Origin: Toxotes chatareus
Taxonomy: Eukaryota > Chordata > Actinopteri > Toxotidae
Direction of reading: 5' to 3'
Assembly: GCA_016801885.1 (NCBI GenBank)
Contig: CM028900.1
Coordinates: forward strand, 19,734,972-19,798,971
Length of the DNA stretch: 64,000 nucleotides
The translations under genes and the position numbers were made by a program. The notes beneath the pieces were generated by a model. The model was not told the DNA's origin and did no database searches. It worked only from the letters and a program-made list of their open reading frames with translations. Every line of letters starts with the position of its first letter. The first letter of the stretch is position 1. Positions 24,395 to 38,700 of the stretch are shown here, piece by piece.

Positions 24395-25916
24395 GACTTT
24401 AACCACCAGTTTCTATCCACAGTCACAGGGAAGAGATGTAGAGAGAGATGGGGGGGGGGGAGTGGGAAATTAGAGAAAACAATCAGAAACACATCTCATT
24501 CATTTTCAGTTATATCTTGACTATGCAGATCTGGGTTCAGTTAAACAGGATTAGTTTTACCATCTGTACTGGTCATCTTTAGGGAGTGTATTTGCTAGAT
24601 ATTGGCCTATCACAGATGTATCGGTATCTGGGAGTACTACTGCATATGTGAAGCTGTATAAAGCCATTTATGGCTCACTTGAGTCAGGGTCAGTTGGTCC
24701 TGAAGACTACAAGTTTGAAATTGAAAAAAAAAAAAAAAAATCTGCAGGTGTGGAGTCAGAAAGAAGTGAGATTATCAGACCTCTGCAGCCCGCTCCTCAT
24801 CTCTACTTCAGGCTAGTGGATCAAGGCTACATTAGCTACAACTAGAATAACACACTGACATGACCCACATGAACTGCTAGGGGCTGAGGTGCTTTGTGGG
24901 TAATGCAGAAACCAGATTTTTACAATAACAAGAATGCACTGAATAAAGAAAGACCGTTTTTCTGGTTGTGCTGCATCAGTTTTAAACTGCCTATAATGAG
25001 TCCATAACGTTATAGACTGTGACGGGAGGGCACACAAGCCAGTAAAGTCTAATCAGCCTGCTGGACTGAACTGTTAACAGCCTGCTAACATATATTTAAT
25101 TTTACTTGGGTTTCATGAACTATCGTTCTCATGCCTTTTGATCTTGAATTCAAGCTCTTTTATTGAAGAAGTTTCTGAAATCGCTACCACCTTGCTGCAA
25201 AATTTCTCTGCTCCCACATGCAAACAGCTGGGCTGAAATTATGCAATCACTCAGCCTACATCAGCTTATCCTTAAGATTGGCAGCTGGTACGAATGAAGG
25301 GGTCAGTAATCCTGAAATTATCACCACTTTCAGGAAGCAGGCTCTCTTACGTTGAAATATCTCAAACCTTGCCTGTACTCAGTGGGTGTCGGTGCAGACA
25401 CAGAAGGATTCATTCAGAGTTCAGTCAATAATGTGTGCTAGACGAGTAAACACTTTCTAAGTCAAAAACTGATGAACACTTTTTCAAAGACACAAACACT
25501 ATTCAAACTTAAAAAAAAAAAAAAACTCAAAGAATAAGTATGTTGTCTATATCTGTCACGCAAACATCAGAAATCTCCATCACCAACAAACCTGAACCAG
25601 TGGAGACACACAAGAAAGAAAACCTAGTGTGAAGGGAAAGGAAAATGTGAAGGGAGACCATGAGACCATGTGCTATGTCACACATGAACGAGCAGCAGCA
25701 CATGACATACCCACAACTACTATGAATTTTGTTTTTCTGGGTTGCTAGGCGCTATTTTCAGCCTAAGCAGACGGCTCCATGATTAATACATGATGGAGGG
25801 AGGGGCTGAATTAAATATTCATATCGTACACACAAACACACACCAAATGCATTTCTTGAATTTCATATTCTAGACAAAGCCTGATTCCTTTGTGTCTTCA
25901 ACACAAGTAGATGTTA

Positions 25917-25985
25917 TAGGAAGAGAAGGGAAGAGGAGAGAAGACAAGAGAAAAGAAGGGAAGAGCAGAGAAGAGGAGAAGAGGT
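25917..25985 (+). repeat. Polypurine GA-rich tract, about 70 bases
   Basis: GAAGAG/GGAAGAG-type units make a near-pure purine strand. This is a degenerate tandem array, and only low-complexity open frames cross it. Confidence 0.8.
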
Positions 25986-27004
25986 TTTGCATTGACAAAG
26001 TATTATGAGAAGGCTGTATACAGTATGTGTGTGCAAGTCAGTAGGGTGGCAGTGGCAGATGGTAGAAAGACGACACCAGAGCTTGATGGGCGAAAGACAG
26101 GCCAAGCAATCACACACTCAGACACACACACAAAGGAGGAGTTGAAAGTGTAAGTGAGTGTTTTGCATCGTCCCTCTGTTGCACTAATAGTCGTCGCCTT
26201 ATTTTTCGTTTTGCTCTTTGGCCCACTCAAAACCCTTTGCAAGGAAATGTGGATGAGTAAATCTTCATGTGGATGGGCATGTTTGAGTATAAGTGTGTGT
26301 GTTTCGGTCCATGTAGGGACAGGCTATATGCAAAAACGAAGGGAAGAATATACATTGTTGTGTATATTTATCTGTGTGTGTACAGGAAACGTATCTCATG
26401 GAAACCAGGCAGGTTTGCAGGTCACCCACCCATGAATGAGCAGAGTATGACTTCTGACGCCTGGGGAGGAAGACAGGTCAAGCACTCTCCGCCTTTACAC
26501 ACACGGATGACAGAAAATCTCCATGGAAACCACAACAAACATATATGCAGAGAGAGAGCGACTCTTGTAGACAAAGAACAGTGTTCTTTTAAATCTAGTT
26601 TTTCGGTTATTAACACTGGCACTGACTATTCTTGATTTTAACAGCACACAGGCCACAATGCGAGCCATTGTTATATACTATATATATTATATACTATATA
26701 TTATCCCAAATACTTTACTCCATACAAGGGCAGATGATATACAAAGTAATACACAGCATAGCTTTGCTTCTCACTTTCCTTACATTACATCAAAGTATAC
26801 AGTTGTTAACAGCTGGTATAACAGCACTCTGATACTGAAACAAGTTGACTGTCAGTGAGGGGGGAAACAGTCATTTGCTAACAACTCTAATAATCAATTA
26901 TTCATATCAGTCATTTATCAAGATAAGATTCCAGGTATCATAACACTGAAGATCAATAAATTAATTGCAAACCAATCTGTAAATGGACTAATAAGAAAAA
27001 TCAG

Positions 27005-27260
27005 CTCTTAAAGGAATTAGTTTGAAATTGAGGGAAACCTTCTTGCCCAGATTTAGATGAGAAAATTGACACCACTCACATATCTGTATGCCTAATATGA
27101 AGCTACCACCAGCAGTCAGTTAGCTTAGCGTAGCATAAAGACTGGAAACGGGGAAAATAACAAGTCTGGCTCAGTACAGAGACAACAAAATATGCTACCA
27201 GCATCTCTAAATGTCACTAATTAACATATTCTCCATTGTGTGCAAAAACCTATGTTAAGA
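27005..27260 (+). repeat. Dispersed repeat of percomorph type
   Basis: The segment contains CAGTTAGCTTAGCGTAGCAT and AAAGACTGGAAAC, followed by CTGGCTC, ACCAGCATCTCTAAA and CACTAATTAACATATT. From memory, these blocks recur in this order in a very common short interspersed element of percomorph fish genomes. It has no coding capacity. The class (SINE or MITE) is not clear to me. This is the strongest single hint about the clade. Confidence 0.6.
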
Positions 27261-28537
27261 ATTTGGTTTCGTTTGGTTAATCAATGGATTACATCTGAAC
27301 AGCTATTCTGATAACAGTATGTATCTGTCTAGCCAACCACTGATATAATTTTCCCCACCTCACTCCTGAAATACTGCCTTCCAAGGCCAGCCATAATGGA
27401 TAGGGTGCCTGTGTGTACTGTACACTCTGGAGTAGACACTGTGTGTATAACCACACATTTGTCTCCAAAGCACTCTCGTCCACTTTTAACAAGGCACTTA
27501 TCCATCCTGTCCAAACCACGTCACTGTTGTCTCTGAGTATGATTGAATCGTTGTCCTCTCTACAGTACAAGTATTATCTGAAGATACGGCACTAACAGCA
27601 CATAAAGTTCAATGAGACTGAGTGGAGCACTACATCTAACAGCTCATTCTGTCATCTGAGCTTTGGCTCTGCTCTAGACTGTTGTAGACAGGATAAATGA
27701 AAAGAAGAGCACTTGAAATAGCATGAGTTTTAGAGGGAAATCAAACTGTAATGAGAGGTATTTTTGAATGATTTATTGTGGTAACAAGCGATATTCGCCT
27801 TTTTTTTTTTTTTACACTACTTAGAACAGTAGTGTATGTAGCAATATATTATCATGTTGGTAAGTAAGATCCTGCCGGGTGTTATTGCTGTACAATAAAG
27901 TAAGCCATTTTGTTGGCCATGAGTCATGTGCACTCCTTGATGGATATTTTAATGCACTGACCTATGTGACCTGTGCCATCTGCATGCCCATCAGCAATAG
28001 TTATGCATACTCCCCAGTGACATGTAGGAATATACATATGGCCAGTAAAAATACATATGTGCTCAGAGAAAGTACATGCATGTCTCCAAGCCTAGGCAGG
28101 AAAGTGATTTGGTCTTTTTTGGATGTGTCATATCCCATTTGTAAAAGCCTAGATGTGTCGACAGACTTCCTTGTGGATAGACATACGTGATCACCACATG
28201 GAAAAGGAAGAGGGCGAGTGCCAAGTTACCGATGCCTGGCAAGAGGACAAGTTGGCTCAGAGGCTAGCAGGAAGCAGGAGTGCCTGCTTCAGTGAATACA
28301 CACCCGGTGTACAGTGATGAGGAGAACCCTTCAACAATGCAAAGGAAAAAAAAAAAAAAAAACGCACGGACACACAAAGAACACATGAACATTCATTGAA
28401 ACACACTTTTGCACAAAGGCACACGGTGTAATTGAATGTGTGCACAAGCACACCTTTCCTCCTGCGAGACTGTGAAGGTGCCAAGTCACCTTGTTCTGGG
28501 CCACCTTTACCTCCACCTGACCAACAGTCACCCCAGC

Positions 28538-28740
28538 AGTGTGCCAGCCACACCAACCTGTCTAGTCCACAACAACTCAGTCTGGTGGATTCTGAGCCCT
28601 CGATATCAGCCTCAGAGCTCTGCCGCCGTGCACTCTGCCAACTATGCCATCCTGTCTGCTGAGGCTCCACCAAAATTGCCCTTCTGCTACAACCAAACTC
28701 TGAGCCAGTGTAAGAGTGTGCCAGCCACACCAACCTGTCA
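28538..28740 (+). repeat. Pair of exact 25-base direct repeats, 177 bases apart
   Basis: AGTGTGCCAGCCACACCAAC (then CTGTC) occurs at 28538-28562 and 28715-28739. Both copies read CASHTNLS in the same plus frame. The 28440-28760 segment is GC-richer and more open than its surroundings on both strands. I do not recognise the source; a decayed piece of a mobile element or an inserted cDNA is possible. Confidence 0.6.
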
Positions 28741-30251
28741 CTTCCACCCTAAACCACAAGATAATCTGGTTGGAATCCAACATATGAGGAGATTGATTCC
28801 AAAAAGAGATATCCATCATGTGATGGGAAAAAAATTTACTTTTTATACATCAACATGCAATATCTGTACTTAGCTGAGAAAATGTGTATGGTTTCTTTCT
28901 TCATAGCAGTTTGCTTGTAGAGACTTACATTTCTTCTAATCTACTCTTTTGAAATTATCTGTTTATATGATGCTAATCAGTCATAAGCACTATAAATAAT
29001 GAATGAACTCATGGACTCATGAGCATAACAAGAAGTCGTCCTAACCTGGTTTTAGTTGTAGTGGAGCAAATTCTGTGTGCCCTTGAACCTCCCAACAACA
29101 CTGGTAGGTGCCAGGCTGTAAAATATGTCCTGTTGCCTTGTAAATAACAGAAAGTCACACTGCCAAATCTCAGCAGTAGGACTTAAGGAATGTTTAACCT
29201 TGGTAAGACACAATCTCCCTTGCAGACTAAGTCGCTAGCATCCATTTATGGAGTATGTGTACCAAATCATTTTCATGGTTTAGTGCACATTTTTGAGTAG
29301 CCACACAAAGACTGTGACCACTGTGGTTCACTGTGAGGACACTGTAGTTAACACAGCAAACTACAGCAAAGACATCCCAGCAAATTAAGTGCCTCAGTGA
29401 AGAGTCTATGCAGTTTTACGGATGGATTCCCAGTGATTTTATTCTAAAGATTTTATTTACCACCATTCAAATGTTCAATTCATTAGTTCAGTCCATAAAT
29501 TGTAAATAAATAATCCCCTAAAATCACTTTTTTATCCCAGATATACCAGTGTTAGTGTATATACTCTATGCTTGGGAATAAGTAACAAGAAAAAGATCCA
29601 CAAGAGAGTACTGACAAGTTCATTTTTCAACTATAAAATGTCCCATTGGTATTTATCTTGGTCATGATCCTTAAAAAACACAAATATGAGGGATCTGTAT
29701 GAAGACTGCTTATGTTAAAAACCATTACTATGGACCAATATACCATTAACAGATTTTTTTTAATTCTCAAGTCACACAATCTTTCCAAAAAATGAATAAT
29801 AATTGACAAATGCAAGTAGTAAGAGTCAAATCATGAAGGCCAAATAGTGGCATTTTTAGGTTTTACTTCTCCATATCTTCATGTCACTCTATATTGCACA
29901 TAGAGAGGAAGAATTCCTAGTTTGTAATACGAATGAAACAGAGAACAGGAAACATGGTAAATGTCTACTGCTTTGTTGTTAATTTGTCTGAGTCTGTGTG
30001 CAGGACATGTATAACTTCTCACCACCGCCTTGCTAAAAACCACTTGTTGGTGTTGCGGCCATGTTAAACCAACTACTCAGCATTTCCTCTGGGCATTTTG
30101 AACCTACAAGACAAACCACAGCCTTTGACTTTATTTTTACTGCTGGACCTTTAAATGTCTGTGTCTGTGTTTACATCTGTGCGCCTCTGTGTGTACTGTG
30201 TGAGTGTGTGTGCAGTAAGTTTGAAGACAATTTAGATGTTTGCAGTATACA

Positions 30252-31464
30252 TACAGTAGCAGTCAAAAGTTTGGACACACCTTCTCATTCAGTGGTTTTT
30301 ATTACTTTCTACATTGTAGATTCACACTGAAGACATCAAAACTATGAAGGAACACATGGAATTATGTAGTTACCTAAAAAGTGTTAAACCAACCAGAATA
30401 TGTTTTAGATTCTTTGAAGGAGCCACCTTTTGCTTTGATGGCAGCTTTGCACACTCTTGGTTTTCTCTCAATCAGTTTCATGAGGTAGTCACCTGGAATG
30501 GTGTTCAGTTAACAGCTGTGCCTTGACAAGAGTTAATTTGTTCAATTTCTTGCCTTCTTAATGCGTTTGAGACCATCAGTTGTGTTTTTCAGAAGTAGGG
30601 CTGGTACACAGTTAACAGTCCTATTTGACTACTGCTATAATCCATATTATGGCAAGAACCACGAATTACTTAATTAGGTCAGTCAATCTGGAAGATTTCA
30701 AAAACTTTGAATGTATCCTAAAGTGCAGTCGCAAAAACCATCAAACACTATGATGAAACTGGCTTTGGTCTGATGAGTCCGAATTTGAGATTTTTGGTTC
30801 CACCCGCCGTGTCTTTGTGAGACGCAGAAAAGGTGAGTCGATGGTTTCTATATGTGTGGTTCTCACTGTGAAGTATGGAGGAGGAGGTGTGATGGTGCTT
30901 TGCTGGTGACACTGTTGGTGGTTTATTCAAAATTCAAGGCACACTTAGCCAGCATGGCTACCACAGCATTCTGCAGTGACATGCCATCCCATCTGGTTTG
31001 CACTTTGTTGGACCATCATTTGTTTTTCAACAGGACAATGACCCCAAACACACCTCCAGGCTATGTGAGGGCTATTTGACCAAGAAGGAGAGTGATGGAG
31101 TGCTGCGTCAGATGACCTGGCCTCCACAATCACCTGACCTAAACCCAATGACAAGATTTGAGATGAGTTGGACCACAGAGTGAAGGCAAAACAGCCAACA
31201 AGTGCTCAGCACCTCTGGGTGACTACCTCATAAAACTGATTGAGAGAATGCCAAGAGTGTGCAAAGCTGTCATCAAAGCAAAAGGTGGCTACTTCAAAGA
31301 ATCTAAAATATAAAACATATTCTGGTTGGTTTAACACTTTTTTGTTAACTACACAATTCCATGTGTGTTCCTTCACAGTTTTGATGTCTTCAGTGTAGAA
31401 AGTAATAAAAATAAAGAAAAACCACTGAATGATAAGGTGTGCCCAAACTTTTGACTGCTACTAT
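30252..31464 (+). mobile_element. Tc1-like transposon, decayed copy with long inverted ends
   Basis: The left end reads TA-CAGTAGCAGTCAAAAG. The right end is its inverse (CTTTTGACTGCTACT at about 31449-31463), with the last bases and target TA mutated. The terminal inverted repeats are about 200 bases long. This is a widespread vertebrate Tc1 family that I recognise from its GTCAAAAGTTTGGACACACC ends. Inside, the N-terminal coding part is cut: sequence from the HTH region (30733-30765) joins directly to the first-Asp block (TCTGATGAGTCCGAATTTGA at 30770) by an internal deletion. Further shifts break the frame. It cannot encode an active transposase. Confidence 0.93.
30760..31310 (+). pseudogene. 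Tc1-like transposase pseudogene in the 30252-31464 element
   Basis: Fragments in different frames include (S)DES-EFEIFGSTRRVFVRR near 30770-30830 and FVFQQDNDPKHTSRLCEGY near 31018-31074. WPPQSPDLNP follows near 31119-31150. The first and second catalytic Asp blocks are visible. The Glu-bearing I-E-x-x-W-D motif is destroyed by a small deletion just after LNP, and the reading shifts to MTRFEMSWTTE. The DNA-binding domain is mostly deleted. Confidence 0.88.
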
Positions 31465-34400
31465 GTCTGTGTATATCTGGTGTATCAACAATTACAGACA
31501 AACTGGATATTTATGAAACATCATCACAGACACACAATCCATACGGGGTGGACAGTAAAAACTAATTTTCAACTTATTGACTAAAATTTACTCACATCGC
31601 AAAATTCAATAAATTGTGTGAATATAAGATGATAAAACTGAGAAAAGCTACAAATAAAAATAACAATAATTTACTCTTGTACCTACATACAAACACATAA
31701 TTTTTATATTCTTTGTTTATCAAGTTGAATGTGACATTATATCGTGGTACAGATAGAGAGGCCATGTGGTCTTACAGCAGGCCAGCAGAACGAGTAAGTT
31801 CATGGGGAGACAGGAGATCCCCATGATACGTAAGACGGGAGATGCATATGCATTTGTGTGTGACCTTTCACTGCTGAAAGGGCTGAAAGTGAACAGAGAC
31901 ATCTGTAATGAAGTGACCGGGTCACTGGGTGGAGAAAAGGGCCTTTCTCACACATGTGGACATCACATGGTAGATTACACTTACCAGTTATACAATAAGT
32001 TACAAAATATTGTATGCAAGACTACAATATACACATTAACATCATTCAAGCAAAGTACCTTCTCCTTGTGTGCTCCAAGCTGTGCTCCCACAGTGAAAGG
32101 GAAACTATTTTTTAGCACATCTGTGAGCTCTCTGTTTCCATCTGATTTTACGCTGAATGCTTCAATCAACTGCATCAGGGCTATCCCACTGAATTTCAGC
32201 CCAAGTGACTTTTCATCCAAGACAAACTAAAGTTAAAACCCACATTTAATGCTAAAGCAACCAAACTTTACATTCATGTTAGCAGAGGAGCTCCAGACCA
32301 TGACAAATTGCATTTGATCGAGTTCTGTAGAGTTCCTGTGAAGACTAATTAGCAAACTGTAATATCCAAAGTATCTGTGTTTATTTGGGTCATGAGCTTG
32401 GAACAAAGCAGTGGTTACTTATGGCTGTGTCAGACTGTGTTCATGGGTATATAAGGGTATATAATGTGGTGTGATCAAGTGTCATACAGTCCAAAATAAA
32501 AATGCATTAAAGGGATTATTCTAAAGGCAGAGCCTACTGTAGAGTTCTTGATACCTTCAACTACAATGTAGGATGACAGAAAGTGTGTATTGCCCTCTAT
32601 GACTGTTGTAACTTTCCCTCACTTTATTCTCACTTCTTCTCTTATCCTGATTCTGTTGTCCTGTCACTTAATCCCAAGTTACTCTTGCTTATTCCATTCA
32701 CTGTGTTTTGCCGTGTAGAAAAAAGTATGCATCTTGAGACTGGACAGCTAGTTACACCACCAGGCTGTAAACCACTGGAGTTAATTATACCTTTTGTGTC
32801 TAACAGTCTGTTTTCACATGCACTGTGTTTGCTGTGTGTGTCGATGTCTGGAACATGGGTGTGATTCCCAACATGTCCGGTCATGTTGAATCACGTTAAG
32901 TATGTATCACAGCCACCAGTGTTAAGGAGTGGTGTGTATATATGTGTGTGCATGTTACTGCGTCCTGCGATTACTTTGCATCTCACTGTAGGCTAGGCTA
33001 CGTGTGGGGATGCAGACAAGGCGAGAGAAATAGCATGTGCATGCTTCTATGAAATTGTGTTGTAATGGGGTTCACTCCAGAAATATATTTATTTCCTACA
33101 TTATTTAAAGCTGAACTAATAGATTTATGGTGACTAGGAGGCAGATAACCCTCAAATCAAGCTAACAGTCACACAGGCCTCACATAATATCGCCATGATA
33201 AGTTGTTATGGTTAATACATAATTAATGGGAAGTAATGTTTTTGGCCACCTGACGAATGTTAAGTTCAATATTCTCTCTCCTTTTAGCCCTGGTCTGTTC
33301 TCCACTCATCTCTGAGAAACATTCAGATATTCCGATCTGTCTGAAGTTTGACGTTAGGCATTGGGCATTATTTGGTTTACCAGACTTCCAGATGGAAATG
33401 ACTGCCACTGGTTTGTTGATGAGAGCGTCTGAGACTCAACAACCCGGCCAAAGTGCCATAAAACCAAAACAACAAGCTAAAAGGAGGCTAAAAATCTCAG
33501 TGGAGTAGAGGATTTCCTGGGTCAAAAATCTGTACAATGTTCCAACCTGGGCCAGGTCGGTTTATCAGAACTAAATGAACTGCTTTCCCATAGTAATTTG
33601 ATTTAGTTAAAATTTCATTAAGCCATCCTCTCCCAATTAACTATACAAACACAAACTGACTGAAACTAAAAGCTCCCAAATCCAGTACAGTACGTGCTAA
33701 CAAAAAGGAGCTCATCAGGCAGATTGTGATCTGCTTTTTGTCAGTCTTAAACCAGAACATAATTTTTCATTAACCTTAACAAAGAGATACAAGTTCCTAA
33801 ACATAAGCACAAAAAACTGTAACAATGCTGTTTTTAGGCAGAAAACAAATATGCATGTTAGTTATATGTTCAGTATCAACATATCTGCAACGTGCCAAAT
33901 AAATTAGCATTTCCTCACTGCATTAATAGAAAACATAATCTCATTATAATTGTATTTCCTACAAAATGTGTTTGCTGTTGCAGTTTAGTTGTTTATAAAC
34001 ATAATTACAACAGCTGAATAAAGAACCTTATGTTTTACAAATTAGTATAATGAAAACTTGTCCAATAACTGCTGCCTGTCTATGACCCTAACTGGAGACA
34101 AACTTGACAGAAATAAAGAGGGAGACCAGAGACAGAAAAAGCAGGAGAATTTGAGAGGGACTGAAAAATAAAGATGCAGAAAAGTAACCAGAGACACAAG
34201 GGAATACAGACATGACTAGAATAGAGTAAGCTAGATAAGAGTGTTAGACCAGAGTGAGCTGTCCCAGTGTCCCACAGTCTCAGGTGCTCTTCACAAGGGT
34301 TGCGGGGTTACGGGTTGGGGTCGGAAGTGAGGGCGACACACTTCACATCTTCTGAGAATAGCATGTGTGTTGTGAGAAGAGCAGTGGCAACACCCAAATA

Positions 34401-35351
34401 AGTGGCAGCAGGGCCTGAGGCTGCTGCTCATAGATATCGCACAGCCAGGGTGAGACCTCAGGCTGGAAAGAAATCTGCTCATTTGCTGCTATACTGGGCT
34501 GACAGTGGCCTTTCAATAAAAATCTGACAATCTTGACCACGGTCACTAAAAATTCCACTTGCAACTGAAGTGCAAGAGATCTTTTATGCTCACCACAGAT
34601 AATTTTTTTTTTTTTGAGGGAAAAATTGGAGATACTAGCATCACTACAGTTCAGCAGCTGATGTCCTCCTTTCCCCTGTCTGCCAACTCTGTTTTGTTGT
34701 GTCTCACACTTGTCTCTCCATCCACTAAAATGTGTCCAATCAGTGTCTGTCCCATTCTAATAAAACACATCCAGAGGGAGGAAGAAAAAGCCTCAAAGGC
34801 ATTCCTCCAGTCAATATGGGAGCCTCCACAAATCCCCAGGTTCCCTCCTACAGCATCTCCATTTTCAGTACAAATCACAAATGTGTGTGTGAAACCCACT
34901 CACACCTCAGCATCACACTTTATCCTAAATCAGCTCTCTCCGTGCTCATCTCAGCCAGTTCCCTTCCCGTTCCCACTAAAGCAGTACAGCACATCTCTAA
35001 GGGAAAACCTATTTTGGACACCCTGTTCCACTTTTAGCTTTGTGTGGCTCTGTCACATTTAATACTAAGATTTGTTTTTTCTTTAATTAGGACGTTGTGC
35101 TGTGCTATGTTTGATAATGAACTTATCAGTAAAACATTTCCACCTAAATATCCAATCTTGCAGTAAATATCCACATGTAATTAGTACAACATTGTTAAAC
35201 TGCTTTGTGATTATGTCTGGTCTGGTTTACAGAAAAAGTTCACAGGAACAGAGACAATGTGTTCAGGATGGCCATGAGTCAGGATACAAACTCTGGTCTC
35301 TGGTGTCACAGTCCTGTGCTTTATATGTCCGTCACCTACCCCAACCAGGAT
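31465..35351 (-). other. Intronic stretch without recognised elements
   Basis: No host gene or intact element is seen. The segment about 33090-33560 looks repeat-like to me but I cannot name a family. The remainder is ordinary AT-rich sequence. Confidence 0.35.
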
Positions 35352-35714
35352 TCCCCTCCTGAGAAGTGGTTTAGAAACTGGTACTCGTCCTCTGAGACCA
35401 CCACAAGACAGTCCTCTTTTGACAGGACTTTTGCTGTTTGGTTTCTTGAGCTCTTTATTTAGCAAATTCTGTATCTGTAATGAAGATGCTTTTTTATCTC
35501 TCAGAAATAAACTTGATTCATCCATCTTCTGATGGTGTGGTGACTTTTGGTCTGCCAGAGAAACAACTGATCCAGTTTCTGCAAAGAGTTTTAGACTTCT
35601 ATGCACTGCTCCCTTAGAAATCTTTAGTCTAGCCTTGATGTAAAGCTGAGAAAGCCCCTCTTTTCTTAGAATAACAATTTGGCTTCTGACACTTTCACTT
35701 AGTTCTGATGCCAT
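35352..35714 (-). pseudogene. Tc1-like transposase, N-terminal 121 residues only
   Basis: On the minus strand an open frame starting MASELSESVRSQIVILRKEG matches the first helix-turn-helix of Tc1-like transposases. It continues through GAVHRSLKLFAETGSV and the second HTH (VKRGLSCGGLRGRVPVSKPL). It ends with LLRRG near 35352. Tc1 proteins normally continue from here into the catalytic core with a W-x-DES-K-F block, but the sequence becomes unrelated. The open frame runs on to 35211 without DDE motifs, so the catalytic half is deleted or was never inserted. I could not define inverted ends. This copy belongs to a different family from those at 30 kb and 62 kb. Confidence 0.88.
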
Positions 35715-38700
35715 TTTTCCCACTATATCACATTGCCACTTAGTGAGCAATGATCTGCTGGAAACTTGAGGCACAGCCTTATTTATAACAGGTGAACACT
35801 GGCTACAAGTTGAATTGCTTCAACCAGCCTCTAATGAGCAGATCACATCCACCCGAGTGTCATCTGAACGCACACTTCAATGGAAGGGATAAAACTCGAG
35901 GAAGTCTGACCCTTTGTACACAGGAGTTAAGTTGGTCATTGCACCAAATCTGATTACAGCCCTAGAAATTCCTCTTCAGTTTGCAAGACATAACTTCTGT
36001 TTTTAAACGTTTCTGAATACTCAAACTTTCCGATATAATATTTAATAACAGGCCAACACATGTATTGAAAACCTGACATCAGCTGAGAGCAGGAGTCTGC
36101 AAACACAGCACAGCACAGCGTTCTAATTAAGTCTCTTTTTAACACAGTTTTTCACTGTTCACACTTAATAATAAAAACTAAGCTAAAGCTTATGTAAGCT
36201 CTTAACAGGCTAACAGGTTAACAGGGAATGATTCACTCTAAATAAAGGAAATGCTCTCAGACAGCTCTTGCAAAAGATGAATATATTAGTTATTAATCAT
36301 ATCAGTTACACAAATACTATTTCAGGGAAAGGTGAGCAACAACATTCAAGAGTAAGCCTGATTAGTTTGAGTCCAGTTTTCAAATGTTAGGAAAACAAGA
36401 CCATGTGTAGCGGTCAGGAACCGTTCGTACATTCCTAGAAGGAGCAATAACAGGTGCAGCACCGAGACCAGTGGGTCAGCAGAAATAATCCAAACACACC
36501 AGCCTTAGAGCACACAAGAAATAAATCCCACAGAGGTGGGCGTAGGTGTCTGTCGGCAACTTCAAGTTATCTACCACAAAGCACGTTCGTAAGTTGGAGT
36601 GCAAGAGGAAGGAAGGAAGAAGAAGAGGAGGAGAAAGAAGGTGCAATGAAGAAACTGGAACTGGAGAGCAAAACGAAAAATACGGAGGTATTGAAAAGGA
36701 TGTGAAATAATAGGGCTGGCTAAAGTGGGAGAGACAGAGAAAATTTATTTTATAACATTGAAAGGTAGAACAGGCTATAAAACAAAGAGCCACCTTTTAA
36801 AAGATGAATATGAACCAGAACATTTTTTATACAATAAGCCAGTACATTCCCAGTAATTAGGAAGGAATTTCTTACATGTGGCTCTCTCTGACGTCAATCC
36901 TGTACCTTCCCAGAGTTTGCTTTCTCTTCCCCAGCGCTGTGAATGTTTAGTGTTAGGCTGCTTTTGGCAAAGCTCCTGGACTTGGGTGCTAGGAGGGGTT
37001 TAGGGGGAAGGGTGGGGTTTCTTTGCTTGTTTAAAAAGCAAGCAAGGATGAGCATGGCAACCTCGGTTCAAGTATTTGAACTCTCCTGTGCTTCTGCACT
37101 GTTTATGTTTATGTTGGCATTTGCCAAATCAGTGCAGCTTAGAAGGTCAAAACATTTAAAACTTTTTGAGCACAGTTCTTTAAAGTAAAGAGCATTTTTT
37201 CCACAACATCACAACATCCTAAAGGACAGATTAGTCAGATCAGCTCACAAAATAAATAATATATGAGATGACCATTTGCAATGACTATTTGATCCAAATA
37301 AGTTTGAGTTTCTAGAGCTTTGGAGAGATCTCCTGATTGGTCAAATGTGCCAAGAAGATGTGGGTGTAAAACTGGTGAAAAATAAATGAATAACAGCTCA
37401 GCAGGACAGGGTGAGAGTCAGGGTTAGGGTTGAGAGCAGATGTCCATCTTATGCTATGAAAAACTCTGATTACAAAAAATAACTCTTCTCCTCCAAAACT
37501 GGATCTCAATAAAAGTATTCATGTTGAGCAACTAGCATTTCCGCGCTGTGAAAAAATGTGAAATGACCTGATGTTCTTAAGCAGAAGTAACACACATTTA
37601 GTTGATGACCCTCCTTTGACAGCATTCAGCCAGCACTGCATCAAAAAGATAAAACTGTCTCTTAGTGACGTTATATGCAGCAGCCATCTGCTTTAAACTG
37701 GGATCTGTGCGGCCGCTGAAACTGAGACAATAGCTGAAAAGCAATCAATTTGGAAACACAGAGGCATGTGTGTGCGTGTGTGTGATATTGTGTGGTTTAG
37801 GCCTACGTTCACCAGCACGTCACATAAACCAGACCAGGGGATTATCTGTAATAATACTGACTCACTCAGGTTTTAGCAAGAGTTTACTGTGGGATTACAG
37901 AGCAATCTGATGCTGAGTGGATTGTGCCGTCATTATGATTATTATTATTATTGTTGTTATCTGTCATACTGGGCCCTGTGATTTATACTGTGCATTTCTT
38001 TTATCAAAGGTTCTGTTTGCACAAGCATCCAATATTACAACTATGGCAGTGGATGGACTGTAAATTTTCCACTTGAGTAGAGAACTGCTACGCAACATCT
38101 GGAAGGAGTCACACAGACCACAACTGGTTCAAATATTTTTGCTGCCATATTTAGGCATAATTGCAGTGTTTTAATTTGATACGCAAAAGACTTTATATTG
38201 TCAATTAACCTGACTTAGAATGGCTTAATAACTTCTGACAAATCCCCGTTACACATGCTGAGTGTATTCTGACCCTTATGAAAGACTGAGAGAAAACACT
38301 AATAAGTCACTGATAACCAGAGTGTTCTTGTATCCATCCTCTCTCTACCAAATGTCTATGGGAACATGCCAACTGTGGGGATACTTGCTTTGGGCTTAGT
38401 TTATTTGTTTTTCCCCCCTCTCTACGTGCCCGGCGCAGGTTTGCTTGAGCTCCTTCGTTGAGCCTTGTGTGTGGATTCATAGTTCCCATGCCATCTGATG
38501 TCAACAAGCTCCTTCAGTAACACTAATCCACTCCTGAAACTCCCCGAAATCAGTCAGCAAAGGCACCAAACTAAAGGATGGCCAAGTTTCACATGAGTGT
38601 TGTTTATAACTCAAGAAAAAAAAAACTGTCATTAACATAGTCATCATCTTATAGACTGTAGTCTCCAACACATTTATATTTGTTACATATCGAAAAACAA

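Noticed and set aside
26671..26705. TATA-rich cluster as a promoter
   Set aside because: It is a simple TATATACTATATAT tandem with no initiator, CpG or downstream exon; more likely a low-complexity repeat.
35211..35774. Complete Tc1 transposase gene
   Set aside because: Only the two N-terminal DNA-binding helix-turn-helix segments are present. The part after LLRRG lacks every DDE motif.
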